Source of the DNA: Echinometra lucunter
Lineage: Eukaryota > Echinodermata > Echinoidea > Camarodonta > Echinometridae
Reading direction: 5' to 3'
Length of the DNA stretch: 64,000 bases
Assembly (NCBI GenBank): GCA_029962745.1
Contig: CM057158.1
Coordinates: 10,675,780-10,739,779, forward strand
Shown: positions 1 through 11,565 of the stretch, piece by piece
Layout of the letters: each line of letters opens with the position of its first letter
Position numbering within the stretch: position 1 is the stretch's first letter
Notes under the pieces: generated by a model
The model's input: only the letters and a program-made list of their open reading frames with translations
The model's database searches: none
Told to the model about the DNA's origin: nothing
Translations under genes and position numbers: made by a program

Positions 1-1376
1 TTTGCTTAAGTCATAAATTCAATTCAATACTTTGAATTTTACTTTAGTGTTAAAGCCAACATTAAGCAAAAATTTTTACTGATAAGCATTGTGACATCAT
101 ATTTTCAATGCGCATTTAACATGTCGCATCAAACACGCTCGAATACGCTATGATATAATTCTGCGCAGCTCATGATGACAGCGTATAAAAACCTATGCCT
201 GCCAATCAAGACCTCCAAAATAATTGGCTTAAGTCTCCAAGGTAGGTGTCTTATGTAGCCAATATATTGAACTGAATACCAAATTTTGTTAAGTATTTTA
301 TCTAAGTAAAAAACTAAGAAAAGTACTCGTATTTCTGACTTAAGTATTGAATTGAATACTGGCCCAGACTATTATGCCTTACACAAATTTCTTAGAGGAT
401 GTTTGTAATGGTTCAGAAAAGATGGTCATGTACCTGTTTGTCTGTTAAAATTTATTAATATGAATGTCTGGATTTAGAATCAACTATTTAATACCGAAAT
501 TTATGGGTTTTCTAATTTAAGATGCCATTAATTCCAGATTGCAATGCTTTCATATAATTTTGAATAAGAGCCAGAAAATTCAGTAAGTACTTTCCAAACA
601 AATTTAAGCAAAATTCTGGTTTTCTTTGAGGCAATTTCCAGTGATTAGAAGAAAGACAACAAATACACAACAACCTTGTAGGGCTATCAATCACGCAGGA
701 AATTGCGATGCTTATGCATAAAGGAAAGGTTGTGATGTAATACTTATTATAAAAATAAAAAAAAAAGAATCTGTGATGTGTTTGTCATACGTTCCCATTT
801 AGTTATAGAATGGTGCCAGAAAGGAATTTGAAGCCAATTTCCTAAAATTCCTTGCTTAAAATCAAGCAAGGAGGTCATTGAATAAAGGCTAGAAAATTGT
901 ATTTAATCTCAGATAAACCCAGACTCATTGACATATAGAGAGCAGAAACAGACAAACAGAATTCTCCCCTCCCAGGAAATGGTGCACATGTTGCATACAG
1001 CTTTGATTAGATTTATATGGCTATTAACTTTAGAATTATGAGCTTGTTCACATATGCTTCAGTAATTGGTTTATTGCATGTCTGTTTTTTAAGTGAATTT
1101 CAAGTGTACGGACATCATATATCTGATTCTTTAACTCACATTTAAGTGAAGTGACTACACAGGACTTCTGATACATCAGCAACTTTTTTTCATCCCCACT
1201 TGCTGTTCATTCAGTGAAAAAAAATAATAAAAAATACCCAGCCCTGATTGACCATGGCTTGTGTTAATGAACCAATTACTCATGTAGCTGATGAGGCTTA
1301 TCTTAGGCATCATTACAACATGTACTGATTTCTTCTGTTTGTTTTTTGTTGTTTGTTACTTTAAATATAAAACAAG
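1..1376. other. Intron or upstream sequence, no gene seen
   Basis: A+T-rich sequence with no convincing coding frame. It ends in an acceptor (AG at 1375-1376) before the first recognised exon, so it is most likely an intron of the polycystin-like gene. Short runs such as AATTCAATAC recur here and again near 3110, but I cannot define an element. Confidence 0.5.
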
Positions 1377-1649
1377 GACTCTTTGAACGACTTGCCTGAA
1401 GTTGCCCTGTCTGCACTCCGTGAAGTACAAGATGCAATTGTATACGGCAAGCTTCCAGGTGAAGAAGCTACAGTCATTACATCCCCTACTCTTAGCATAG
1501 CAGTGAGCAGTATCAACAGAGACATGCTTGCAGGTGCTGTATTTAGAGCTTCACATGATGAAGGTCTTGGTAGCTTTAGTATGCCTTCTGCAGAGGGAGA
1601 ACTGGGTGATATTCTGGATAACTATGACGGGACAGCTCTGAGAATACAG
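1377..1649 (+). CDS. Polycystin-1/REJ-like protein, exon a (pre-GPS region)
   Basis: The exon is 273 nt (91 codons), phase 0 at both ends, with acceptor AG at 1375-1376 and donor CAG|GTAAAG at 1649/1650. It encodes a segment starting DSLNDLPEVALSALREVQDA and ending ALRIQ. The stretch is rich in beta-type segments and resembles the extracellular region between the REJ module and the GPS site of polycystin-1-like proteins. The family call rests mainly on the downstream GPS exon at 28813, which joins in phase. Polycystin-1 family proteins are large membrane receptors, and in sea urchins the REJ proteins act on sperm. The start of the gene is outside the window. The residue choice is certain; the family is inferred. 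Confidence 0.75.
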
Positions 1650-2418
1650 GTAAAGTAGTAACTACATCTCCACATGTTTTCGGAATATTGTAGAAAGAAG
1701 TATGATGTGAACTCAGCAAAAGTTTTTCCATCATGCCTATTGTGCACAAGTAAGTTCAGTGACAAGAAGTACTATATGAATAACGCAAGGCCCAGCGGGA
1801 ATCATTGTGAATGCAGTGCACACAAAGTTTATTTAGATTGGTGCCGCTTCTGTGCACGAGCCGCTTACACCGAGTCTCATAAGATATCGAGCGTTCATAC
1901 TGCATTTACATTAGGCACAACAGGGTCAAATGCGTTATTTGTTTTATAAAATAGCAACACATGAATATCAAAACAAACAGCAGTCTACTAAAGTTCTAGT
2001 TCTAGAAAATGAAGAATAAGACGTTGCCACACTTATTAAAAGTCCATGAGATTCCACATTTAGTAAGCTTACTAATTGCCACTTTTGCAATTTTGGCTTA
2101 TCACAGCTCCGACTTCGCTTTCAAACTTTATATCCATGAACAAAATATTAAGCAATTTTTGTTTTCTCCCACTCTCGCTCAAGCATGCAGTGTCATTTTT
2201 CGTTGTGCACCTTCTGCACTCCCGTGCGAACTGCACAAAAACATTGAATGTCACGTGACACATTTTGAGCAATCACAATGCTTGAAATAATAGAGCTTTT
2301 TTATGATATGCATTGACATACAGTGATTACATGTACTGACAATATACTGTGTAAATGTCTTTGTCTCGTAGAAGTAATAAATATGTTGAATAAGATTCTG
2401 AGCTTTGCTCCATTTCAG
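1650..2418 (+). other. Intron between exons a and b
   Basis: A canonical intron, donor GTAAAG at 1650 and acceptor TTTCAG at 2413-2418. Small open frames inside it have no recognisable content. Nothing else is seen. Confidence 0.6.
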
Positions 2419-2524
2419 ATGACAGCTTTAAGATGGAACCCATTTAGTTTGGGAGCTGGTGGAGAATCTTTCAATTCCAGTATCGTAGGCATCAAGCTGA
2501 AAGCAGACGACAGTACAGTACAAG
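2419..2524 (+). CDS. Polycystin-1/REJ-like protein, exon b
   Basis: The exon is 106 nt, entering in phase 0 and leaving in phase 1. Acceptor CATTTCAG precedes 2419 and donor CAAG|GTACAG follows 2524. It encodes MTALRWNPFSLGAGGESFNS and then a segment ending TVQ. The NP...N pattern and the adjoining segment of exon c resemble the GAIN/pre-GPS part of polycystin-1-like proteins. The split glycine/valine codon (G|TC) is completed exactly by exon c, which supports both boundaries. This small exon would be missed by simple ORF calling. Confidence 0.75.
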
Positions 2525-2675
2525 GTACAGTGATAAGAATTTGAATCAAATTTGTATATCACAGTCATTTTCCACAAAGTGTATATTTTCTGGGGTTATA
2601 GTGTGCATATGTATGTTGAATATAACCCTCATTTCACCTGATGTACATAATATTCATTTCTCTGTTAATATGCAG

Positions 2676-2996
2676 TCCAAGACTTGTCTGCCGACATCAG
2701 TGTGTACCTGCCAATGAAAGAACCCCTATTAAGAGATCCAGCCTCTGCCCGTATCAGTAAGGACTTCTCAGCTTTTCTTTTTGTCAACCACTCATCAGTG
2801 CCTGATGCTGAAGCTGTACACCTTAAAGTCATAGCTGAAAATGAGCCGTTTGCTGCCCTTTCTATCTGTACAGCCAATATTAGCATCAATGAGAAGGCTA
2901 ACTGTCTGGAAAATTCTACTGTAGTAAGTGTCAGCGATGAGGCCTTTGACACTGCTGCTAATTTCACTTGGAGTGTTTCTGTTGCTGACTTGAAAG
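2676..2996 (+). CDS. Polycystin-1/REJ-like protein, exon c (GAIN-like)
   Basis: The exon is 321 nt, phase 1 to phase 1. Acceptor TATGCAG lies at 2669-2675 and donor AAAG|GTAAAT at 2996/2997. The product begins V-QDLSADISVYLPMKE and ends SVSVADLK. The pattern of a valine plus a short 'L...I.V.LP' strand just before the GPS is typical of the GAIN region of polycystins and related receptors. Several N-glycosylation sequons are visible (NHS, NIS, NST, NFT), consistent with an extracellular location. The intron downstream is about 1.9 kb and holds a foldback element. Confidence 0.78.
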
Positions 2997-3770
2997 GTAA
3001 ATCTTCCTGAAGCCTGATTTAGGCCCACACGTTTTAGTTCACAAATTCAAGGGCTCATAAGGCTTAGTATTCAACTATGATTTTTAGTAATAAACAGGGC
3101 AATTCAGTTCAAATTTGGATTAGTTGTAAATTCCAATTCAATACATTTCATAGCAATAGGTAGCCATGATTTGGGTATTTTTGTAAGGAAATAGAACAGA
3201 TAGTAACAAAAAAAATTGCAATGGCTTAGACAGAATAACAAACTATCTGGCAGTTAGATCTTTTGATATAATTTGTGTTATTATTATTATTATTTATTCG
3301 GCAAAGAAAACATTACAGAGTACGAAAACAATTGACAATGAAAAGGATAAAGATAATGTGACCACTGGAACCCAGGAACAGAAAAAGTTAACTTAAAACT
3401 GTAGCTCGTGGCTTTCTGTCCCAGTTCCAGAGGAAGCAAACATAAAACATAGAAGTAAAATTATAAATTCATCTTGATAAGCACAGTGATAAAAACAATA
3501 CAAAAGCAATCATAAAATCATCGTACAAGGATTAACCATATCACATCTCCCTCTAACTGTTAACATAAGTTTATAGTTTACACAAGTATAATCATAATTA
3601 GCCCAGCAAATAGGTACTAAAAGTGTAAAGAAGAAAGGAAGATGCAAGGGAAGGAGAGAGAGAGAGAGCCAAGATGGAGTAAACGAGGAAGAAAAGTGTC
3701 AGAGAGAGTACCACATAACCCAAGGAAGAAGAAGAAAAAAAAAATCACACTTCAGTATAATTATATTATA
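2997..3770 (+). other. Intron between exons c and d, first part
   Basis: A+T-rich intronic sequence with an (ATT)n run near 3280-3297 and a GA-rich patch near 3650-3668. No coding potential is seen. It may hold a decayed repeat copy after 3290, but no boundaries can be defined. Confidence 0.5.
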
Positions 3771-3903
3771 TTGGATGGCTCTGAATGGGATACCAGAGAA
3801 TATTCCACGAATTAGGGCCAATATTGCACAAATCGAAGATGAGTGCAATATTAGCCCTAATGAGTGGAATATTCCTGGTATTCCATGAAATAAAGCCATC
3901 CAA
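3771..3903. mobile_element. Foldback (hairpin) MITE, 133 bp
   Basis: The two halves are inverted copies of about 60 nt each. The left end starts TTGGATGGCT and the right end finishes AGCCATCCAA, and the arms meet at AATATTGCAC / GTGCAATATT around a loop of about 13 nt. The arms carry several mismatches, so it is an old copy. No clear target duplication is seen. The word AATATTGCAC recurs at 4146-4217, suggesting related debris there. Confidence 0.7.
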
Positions 3904-4905
3904 GATATTTATTATTATCTATACCCAACAAGAAAGGGATTTAAAATTCAATAAAAGTCATTTCAGCAACTAAAAAGGGCCCCCATCATACATTTATTTG
4001 ATCACACAAGTTTGACTTACCTCTTTATGACATCATCAAAGTGTCCTTTGTGTATTGCGTGTATTGCATATCCGCGCATTGTAATCTTTATTGCGCATGT
4101 TTGTTTCATTGCGCACACACGAAGAGATCATGCAATATCGCCTAATATTGCACGGCAAATTTTGTACATGAGCCTATGGGGAATTTGGCATCTTATACAA
4201 TATGTTCTGATATTGCACAGACAAATCATACAGACAAAAAATATGTGTTTTTAATGCGCCGCAAAAATGCCCTATATAGGTAATAATAATACAATAATGT
4301 CCATGGATGATCACTCATCTTGAAAAAGAATGTAATCGAGTTTAATTGATTAATTAACAATCAAATGACAAAATTAAAGTGTTATGTAAAACCATACAAT
4401 TCCTTTAGTAATTATGAACATCATCATGGCTTCATCCAATGAAAATGTAAAACATAAACATAGACAGAAACATAAACATAAGCATAGGGGCTCATCACTT
4501 AAGAAAGCGAGATCTTAATTGAGAAAGCCATGCCGATAGTCAAGTTTTGACCATTCCCGAGCGTAAGGACTCGGGTAGCTCCTCCCAATAATGGGGGAAG
4601 GCGTTGATGGTGGAACAATGCATACGATGTGTCCGTGCCCGGAGGTGAACGAACCTTACGGTATCGAAATGGCGAATATTTACAGAAATACAACGTCTAA
4701 CAGTATTGCAATTTACGATTCCAAACAAGGCTTAAACAACATATGAAATTAAACAAAATTTTCTTCTAGACTCTAGAGTTTGTCAAGTTAGGAGTTTGTT
4801 GGTTTTGAAACCAATACATTCCAATTTTCTCTTCACCAATAAAGTAGAGGCATTTCATTACGAACTGTTCAATTTATTCTCTCTTCTCTCTGTTTTGATA
4901 TGCAG
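3904..4905 (+). other. Intron between exons c and d, second part
   Basis: Holds hairpin-MITE-related debris (4010-4230), A+T-rich sequence, a short (CATAAA)-type run near 4450-4485 and an unassigned, more G+C-rich block at about 4500-4700. It ends in a good polypyrimidine tract (TTCTCTCTTCTCTCTG) and the acceptor TATGCAG before 4906. Confidence 0.5.
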
Positions 4906-5032
4906 GTGCAGATGGTATTATAATCAGTCTATATGATGGTAAAGATCAGCCTATCTATGGAAATGAGAAGATCTCGCTATCTCTTTTCGTTTACACATCA
5001 AAATGTAGTTTTTGGAATGAAGACCTGCAGGA
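4906..5032 (+). CDS. Polycystin-1/REJ-like protein, exon d (5' half of GPS, cut by gap)
   Basis: The exon enters in phase 1 (G|GT from exon c gives glycine) and reads GADGIIISLYDGKDQPIYG and on to KCSFWNEDLQ, where the assembly gap starts. Cys followed by Phe-Trp-Asn is the first cysteine/tryptophan block of a GPS motif, the autoproteolysis site of polycystin-1 and adhesion receptors. The second block (CLCNHLT) is on the exon at 28813. The donor must lie in the gap or be hidden by it. Boundaries on the left are well supported; the right end is unknown. Confidence 0.8.
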
Positions 5033-5532
5033 NNNNNNNNNNNNNNNNNNNNNNNNNNNNNNNNNNNNNNNNNNNNNNNNNNNNNNNNNNNNNNNNNNNN
5101 NNNNNNNNNNNNNNNNNNNNNNNNNNNNNNNNNNNNNNNNNNNNNNNNNNNNNNNNNNNNNNNNNNNNNNNNNNNNNNNNNNNNNNNNNNNNNNNNNNNN
5201 NNNNNNNNNNNNNNNNNNNNNNNNNNNNNNNNNNNNNNNNNNNNNNNNNNNNNNNNNNNNNNNNNNNNNNNNNNNNNNNNNNNNNNNNNNNNNNNNNNNN
5301 NNNNNNNNNNNNNNNNNNNNNNNNNNNNNNNNNNNNNNNNNNNNNNNNNNNNNNNNNNNNNNNNNNNNNNNNNNNNNNNNNNNNNNNNNNNNNNNNNNNN
5401 NNNNNNNNNNNNNNNNNNNNNNNNNNNNNNNNNNNNNNNNNNNNNNNNNNNNNNNNNNNNNNNNNNNNNNNNNNNNNNNNNNNNNNNNNNNNNNNNNNNN
5501 NNNNNNNNNNNNNNNNNNNNNNNNNNNNNNNN
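5033..5532. other. Assembly gap, 500 N
   Basis: Exactly 500 unknown bases, a standard placeholder length. It truncates exon d of the polycystin-like gene, so the true size and content are unknown. Confidence 0.99.
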
Positions 5533-6117
5533 TCTTTTCAGGATGGTGCTTTTCTTCTGCAATAAAATAGATTCTGTGGAGACATGTACAAATCCAGAGA
5601 GGAAAAAAGAACTTGTTGAAGTTTGGAGAGGTAGGCTGTATGAAAATTAAATTGGCTGTTTATAGGTCTAGATCTATGCCAATATTAATAAATAATAACA
5701 ATGACGATGATATAGGACAGTAAAATAAAGGGCCAATATTAGTATAATAGTTGCCCTTGATTGAACTTTGTGCTTTTGTCAGAGCAAGACTGGATCCTGT
5801 TTTTTGGAATGATAATAAAAATAGTAATGATAATGATAATAATGAACAGCCTATAAAGCAATCTAGCAAAAAAAAAAAAAAAAAAAAAAACTTTTTTATT
5901 TCCCAGGCACAAATATAGAAGAGATAACGCAATACTCATGAATGCCCTGTGTCAAGTTCAATGTATTATCAGATACAATTTAACTTGGATTTGAAGGTTT
6001 TCAAGGATGTAATTCTCAACATCATTGAAAGATTATGCTGTTGAGGAGTTACTGTAGTTGAGAAGGCCCTTCCAGAAGACAAGTTTGTGGACAGATATAT
6101 TCATTGAGTCCAATCGT
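5533..6117 (+). other. Intronic sequence after the gap
   Basis: The first bases form TTTTCAG followed by an open frame of about 35 codons, but its product matches nothing I know and a stop follows, so I do not call an exon. The rest is A+T-rich with a poly-A run near 5871-5890. Confidence 0.4.
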
Positions 6118-7695
6118 GTAACATACAGTGGCGTAACAGCCGGGGGGGCAGGGGGGGCAGAGTGCCCCCCCTGAAGGATTTCAGCGGGAAAATCCACCAA
6201 ACCACCGGGAAAAAATGAAAGGGAGGGAAAGGAAGAAAAAGGAAGGGAGAAAGGGAAAGGAAGAAGAAGAAAGGAAAAGAAAGAAGAAGAAAGGAAAAGA
6301 AAGAAGGAGAAAGGGAAAGAAAGAAGGAGAAAGGGAAAGGAAGAAGGAGAACGGGAAAGAAAAAAGGAAAAGGGGAGAAAGAAGAAGAGAGAGAGGGAAA
6401 AGAGGGAAAGGGGAAAAAGAAAAAAGCAAAGGGAAACAAAAGAAATGAGGGAAAATTTAGTACCAAAACCCTGGAGTTTCCCGGTGCTCCACTCCCTGGA
6501 CCCCCGCAGTGGCTTTCCCCTTAGACCCCCATCAGAGGGCCCTCAGCCAGAACCCTGGGCCCCGCCCGCTAAGGGCTTCGCAACAAGCAACTCGCGGTGC
6601 AGGCTCACCTCCGCATATTCTATTTCTAGACTTAGATACCGGGAAATTTTCGGCTCGCCCCCCCCCCCCGATAACAGGCAGAGAATGTAAGAGGCCGGGA
6701 ACAGTCAACGAACAATTCAAAGAAACGTCAGAGCTTCCGCGCTTCGCGCGGGAAGGGAAAATCACCATCCCTGCACCCTCCCCCTAGCATGCCTAGGGAG
6801 CGCGCTTTGCACTACCATCATCCTAAAATGAAATCCTAGCTACACCACTGATTCCAGACTTAATTACCCCCCCCCCCCCCCGATAACAGGCATAAAGCGT
6901 AAGAAGAGCGGGAACTGACAGCGAAAAAACGTCGGAGCTTCCTGCACCCTCCCCCTGGGGAGCACTACCATCTCCCTAAAATGAAATCCTAGTTACGTCA
7001 GAAAAGTCGGAGCTTCCGCGCTTCGCGCGGGAGGGGGGAAACTCCCCCCTCCCTGCACCCTCCCCTCTAGGGAGCACTACATTGGCGTAAATTGGGGATC
7101 TATCACCCCCACTTGGGGAAGAGGGTGGATGGTGTGTACAAATTTCCCCCCATGCAGACACACTTTTTAAGGAAAAATATATTTTAATTAATCAGTTAGT
7201 AAAAATTCTGAATATCTATCATAAACAACCATCATATTTTAGAATTTCTATTTGAAAATGCTACTGGAAACAAAAAAGTGGTTATTTTCGGCTCGCTCGC
7301 TTCGCTCGCTCGTCAAAATCTTAGGATTTTCATCCGAAAATGCGATTTAAATCGAGAAAAGTGGTTATTTTTGGCTCGCTCGCTTCGCTCTTTCATCATA
7401 TTTTAGAATTCTTATTCGAAAATGCCCTTCAAAACCGGAAAAGTGGTTATTTTATGCTCGCTCGCTTCGCTCGCTCGCAAAATAGATATCAAAATGTGTG
7501 TGAGAGGGAAAAAAATCGTTTAAAAAGTTTTTTCATCCCCTACTCCTCAAATTGGATTTACACCGGTGGAGCACTACCGTCCTCCTAAAATGCAGTCGTA
7601 GCTACGCCACAGGTTCTAGACATAGAGTAGTTACCGGGAAATTTTGGGCTTTGCCCCCCCTGATAACAGGTACCTGCTACGCCCCTGGTAACATA
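6118..7695. mobile_element. Non-autonomous hAT-type element with 8-bp TSD
   Basis: The element proper is 6126-7687. It starts CAGTGGCGTAACAG and ends CTGCTACGCCCCTG, which are inverted to each other with few mismatches. The 8-bp word GTAACATA flanks it on both sides (6118-6125 and 7688-7695), a perfect target duplication of the length made by hAT transposases. There is no transposase frame. Inside are a polypurine stretch (6210-6445), repeated end-like modules with GATAACAGGC and AGCTACRCCACTG-type words, C-homopolymers, and three copies of a G+C-rich palindromic word (7290-7480). The superfamily assignment is from TIR and TSD only. Confidence 0.85.
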
Positions 7696-9530
7696 GCTTT
7701 ATTTTGCTATAATAAATACATGTTTATGAATCTGTCTCTTACATACCTCAAATGTCTTACATATTTGTTAAATTTTGTTCTTTTTCATTTTTTTCATGCA
7801 ACAGATATTCAGGAGTTCACACCTCTTCATCTTCATTGTGGATGGCAGATGGACAAGATCAAACTCTGCACATAGGCCTATCCCGAAGTTATTTTAATAG
7901 GTAAAAAGAGGGACAGTATCAAAAGCTCTTTACTTTGATTAGCATGCCACATCCCTAGTTACTACCCACAGATCTATCATAAGGTTTAGTTCGTAATTGA
8001 GAATAGAGTTTTTTCTCTCAGATAAATTGGGACATTGTAGTGCCCCTAATGTTATCGCTGAAGTGCTCGCCAAGCTGATAGGTCTTTGATCCTTTTTAAA
8101 TCTCCACCAAACTTTTGTTGTTTTGTGTATTTTGTTTGTGTGTTTGTGTTGATTGTATTCTCCCCCCCTTTTTTTTAAGCTTTAACGGGAAGGTTCTATT
8201 TTTCAACACAGCTGTAAGTTTGCTCAATTGTAACAAATCACCTGTAGGGTACGAATTTGAAAAGCGGTTATTGATTTCGGTGCATGCCTTATGTGTATAT
8301 AAAGAAAATTAAGATAATCTTTGTTCTTGTTTTAACACCCAATATGCAAAACATTCTTTGCAACTGTGAATTCTTAGATGATCATTGTTCCATCCATCAA
8401 TTGGTTCAGAATAGTGGATAAATGTGTTGAGTAAAACCCTGATTTAATCAAGAAATGTATGATGTAGCATAGGTCATAATCTTTTAAACTCCCTAGAGTA
8501 CAACAGGATATCTGTTTAAGATTTCAGTTTAAAAAAATATATTTGCAAAAAAATTTCATGCATTACAGATAATAGCCCACTTTTGCAAGTGGCACTCAAT
8601 CTTGCTGTAAGCCACAGAAAAACAATCCTAAATAAAGTTTTAGATCCCAGTACATTCCGTTTAGGATCGAATAGGACATATTCAACACAAATTTTCTTTT
8701 ATTTTATTTGCTTTGTTAACGCTTCTTCCTGACGCTGTAAGAGTAAAACCATTCATTTTCACTTATTCTTTGGAGTATTGTAAATTTAGTAACATTCAGG
8801 GAAAAAAATTTTTTTTTCCAGGGCTACTTTTTGAGCCCACCCGCTCGAATTTTCTACATTGTATGACAGTTTACATTGGACCTTATGAGAATTTCAGGGG
8901 CTCTTTTTTAGATTTCCACGGCTCTTTTTGGCATTTCGGGGCGAATTCGCCCCGAGCCCCCATGTATTTTTTTCCCTTGTAACATAACAGTTTTGCACAA
9001 AATTTAATATTTGCGATTTGAAATTGAAATTGGCTAGTTTCTCTTCCAATTCTGACAGTGTTGTGGAAACGTGGGATACTTCTAAAAGTATAAGATTAGA
9101 AACTGTAATACTTTCATGTTAATGAATTAGTCATAAAATGTATTTTTTTATGCAAGAATGACATATAAACATGAAGGTAAAAGCAATCATAAGTTTGTGA
9201 GAATTAGTTATAACATTTCCAAAAGCTGATGTAATTAGGCCTACACTGGGCATAGATCTGTTATAGATTGCAGAATTGATCAGTTAACATGTAAACATGA
9301 TAAATTCATCATTGACATAATGATGTTAATAAACTTGATCTTTTTTAAGCCCAGTAATCCACTTATTTTGTTGTTTTCTGTAAGTAAAAGGATTAAATAG
9401 TTTAGAAATTATTGTGAAACACAATAGAGAGTGAGGCATCTCAAAAGAAGAGATAACAAGAGAGATGACGTGAGATCATGGAGATGGTAATAAAAATTTT
9501 GATATAAAAAGTAATGAACGAGATAAAGAT
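7696..9530. other. Intronic sequence, no gene seen
   Basis: A+T-rich. It contains an acceptor-like tract at 7780-7802 without a recognisable exon, and a G+C-rich block at 8815-8970 (with GGGGCGAATTCGCCCC) that looks like the end of a decayed repeat. No element boundaries can be set. Confidence 0.4.
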
Positions 9531-9607
9531 GTGACTTTGGGGAAAGAGGAAAGGAGAGAAGTAGGGAGGGAGGGAAAGAGAGGGAGAGAGAGGGGGAGAG
9601 AGAATAG

Positions 9608-9677
<70 letters not shown>

Positions 9678-9907
9678 AAGCAGCCACCGGGGAAAACTTT
9701 TGCCAATTATACCTTGTACACATTTGTTTCCTTTTTCTTTTTCTTTTTCTTTTTCTTTTTTTTTTTTTGTTGGGGGGGGGGGGGGGGGCTTCATTCTTTT
9801 ACCCGCTTTGTAAGGATTTCAGAGTAAAGACAGATAATTAAGCACAACAACTCCTACTGATCAGCCGGTAAAGCGACTAATGACTCCGGGGGGGGGGGGG
9901 GGGGGGA
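9531..9907. repeat. Purine and homopolymer low-complexity cluster
   Basis: A (GA)n-rich tract at 9540-9672, a (TTTTTC)n run at 9727-9768, a poly-G run at 9771-9788 and another at 9889-9907. All are simple repeats. Apparent long frames through them on both strands are artefacts of composition. Confidence 0.9.
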
Positions 9908-11086
9908 CTCTAACATTCTAATGTTTGATTGTTTTTTTCTTTAGAAAGCAGAATAATATTAATGATGCAGAAGAGGTATCATCTTGGTTGAGAGCTCTGG
10001 TTGTATGGTTGTAAACTGATCTGATCTCACATGATATTACATTTAATCAGGGCATAGCTAAGGGAGGCATTATGGGGCCGTACCCCCCCCCCCCTTGATC
10101 GGCGAGCAAAAAAATAAATAAATGAATGAAATTTGCAACGTGCCTCATCTCATGTAAGTTACCACCTAATACTAAAATTGAGTGTGCAGAAAATGCAATT
10201 TTCATGCACGATTTTTAAAAAAATCCCCCTACTCTCCCGTCCTCGCCTTGGCCCCCCCCCCCCCGCTGATTCCTGCTACGTCAGTACCATACGTTTGCTG
10301 AATTGTGCAGCATCTGATCCAGTTTACTACCTTTTGATTACTGATACTTAAATATAATGTTGCTGTCATAATTCTCCCTTTTCACTTTATTTTCACACCA
10401 TCAATAATTCCGAAGAGTTTGTCAAATGCACAAATAAGTCAAATAATTTAAGCCAGGAATGACTGAGAGATCATTTTTTCTCCACGATATCGTTTCTCCC
10501 TAGCTAGTATATTTCTTCCTGTCTTTCGTTCTCTAATTTTTCTTTCTCTCTCAATCTCCCTCCAGCTCACCACACACACATCTTCTCTCTCTTTTTAAGT
10601 CCAGGGAAACCTTGATTATATCTAACATAATATGGAATGGTCAGTTCTTCCAAGGAGTTACCAGCAGCTCCTTACTTATTCTGAATATTACTTATAAAAT
10701 TTCTAAGTTTGGTATGCGATTGTACCAGTGAATCGTCAGGAATGAAACGCTATGATGAAACCATCAACAACGTCACACTGCTTCTTCATTAATATTTGGC
10801 ATATTACTTGCATTATAATTAGATAATTGAAGGACTCTGATTCGCCGATTCTGCTGCGTCGGAATAAATTTATACATGAATACATTAACATATATGAATA
10901 GATAATACAAGTTGACCTCTACCTAATGCGCATGCTCAGCGCTGTACTGTGTTTGCGTTTCTTTTGCGTGGAAATCATATGCGGCCTCTGGGAGCATCTT
11001 ACAAAATGAATTATTCATGGGGGCTTCGGGAAGCGTTCAAATCGTGTTCAAATGTCCCCGACAAAATGGCGGAGATTACGGGGCCT
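9908..11086. other. Intronic sequence with hAT-end debris
   Basis: It has C-homopolymers at 10083-10095 and 10251-10264, bracketed by CAGGGCATAGCTAAGG and CTGCTACGTCAG. These look like degraded hAT ends, but no target duplication is present. A (CA)n/(CT)n patch lies near 10570-10595. No coding exon is seen. Confidence 0.4.
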
Positions 11087-11095
11087 GACCGGTAC

Positions 11096-11454
11096 GCGTG
11101 TTTTTTTACCGTACCGCTAACGCGTCAGATTCTCTCATTTAATGCCGCAGAGCGTCTTGAGCAGAGGCCATTATCGCTTTCGGTACGCAAAAAAGTGCAA
11201 TACCACGAAAGTTGTGCAATAATTGTGCAATACGCATGCGCGTGGACTTTGCCTCGTTAGTGATTGCAGTCACTATATAGACGCTACGGTAAGAGTATAG
11301 GCTGCTATGCTGCATGTGTGATTTGTATAGCGCGCGCGCGAGCGAGATCGAGATAGCCGAGGCATTCGTAGACAGATAACGGCCTCCGCTCAAGTCGCTC
11401 TTTGGCATTAAATTAGAGAATATGACGCGTTAGCGGTACGGTAAAAAAACACGC
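11096..11454. mobile_element. MITE with 9-bp TSD, copy A (MULE-like)
   Basis: A 359-bp element with inverted ends of about 30 bp starting GCGTGTTTTTTTACCG. The 9-bp word GACCGGTAC flanks it on both sides (11087-11095 and 11455-11463). A 9-bp duplication is the length typical of Mutator-like transposases, so the family label is an inference from TSD length. There is no coding capacity. The internal part has GCGCGCGCGC and two copies of TTGTGCAATA-type words. It lacks a 233-bp internal block present in copies B and C. Confidence 0.85.
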
Positions 11455-11565
11455 GACCGGTACGTACCTTGGTACGTATGGTACATAGAGTTATATAAAC
11501 CTAAACACCGTATTTAACTCTATGGTATGGTACCATACAAAGACGTTTTAAATATATAGCTAGAC

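Noticed and set aside
1674..1949. 91-residue open frame in the first intron
   Set aside because: Overlaps the donor side of exon a's intron, starts without homology, and no splice context supports it.
4499..4740. rRNA- or protein-like G+C-rich block
   Set aside because: Short open frames on the minus strand (with HYWEELPESLRSG) hint at a retroelement end, but nothing else supports this.
4933..5565. Long open frames on both strands through the N gap (also at 17224-17892 and 28044-28691)
   Set aside because: They are open only because unknown bases cannot contain stops. No protein can be inferred.
5540..5650. Possible exon after TTTTCAG at 5534-5540
   Set aside because: The open frame of about 35 codons (MVLFFCNKIDSVETC...) is not recognisable and does not supply the missing GPS residues before VGPL.
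6101..6466. 121-residue Ser/Phe/Leu-rich or Lys/Glu/Arg-rich frames
   Set aside because: They are translations of a polypurine/polypyrimidine tract inside a hAT element; the same holds for 9441-9794 and 39491-39936.
7552..7875. Possible exon after the acceptor-like tract ending ATGCAACAG at 7802
   Set aside because: The following 24 codons match no part of a polycystin-type protein and end in a stop; no donor fits.
10049..10277. A further hAT element
   Set aside because: CAGGGCATAGCT and CTGCTACGTCAG are reminiscent of hAT ends, but the flanking 8-mers do not match and the ends are too different.
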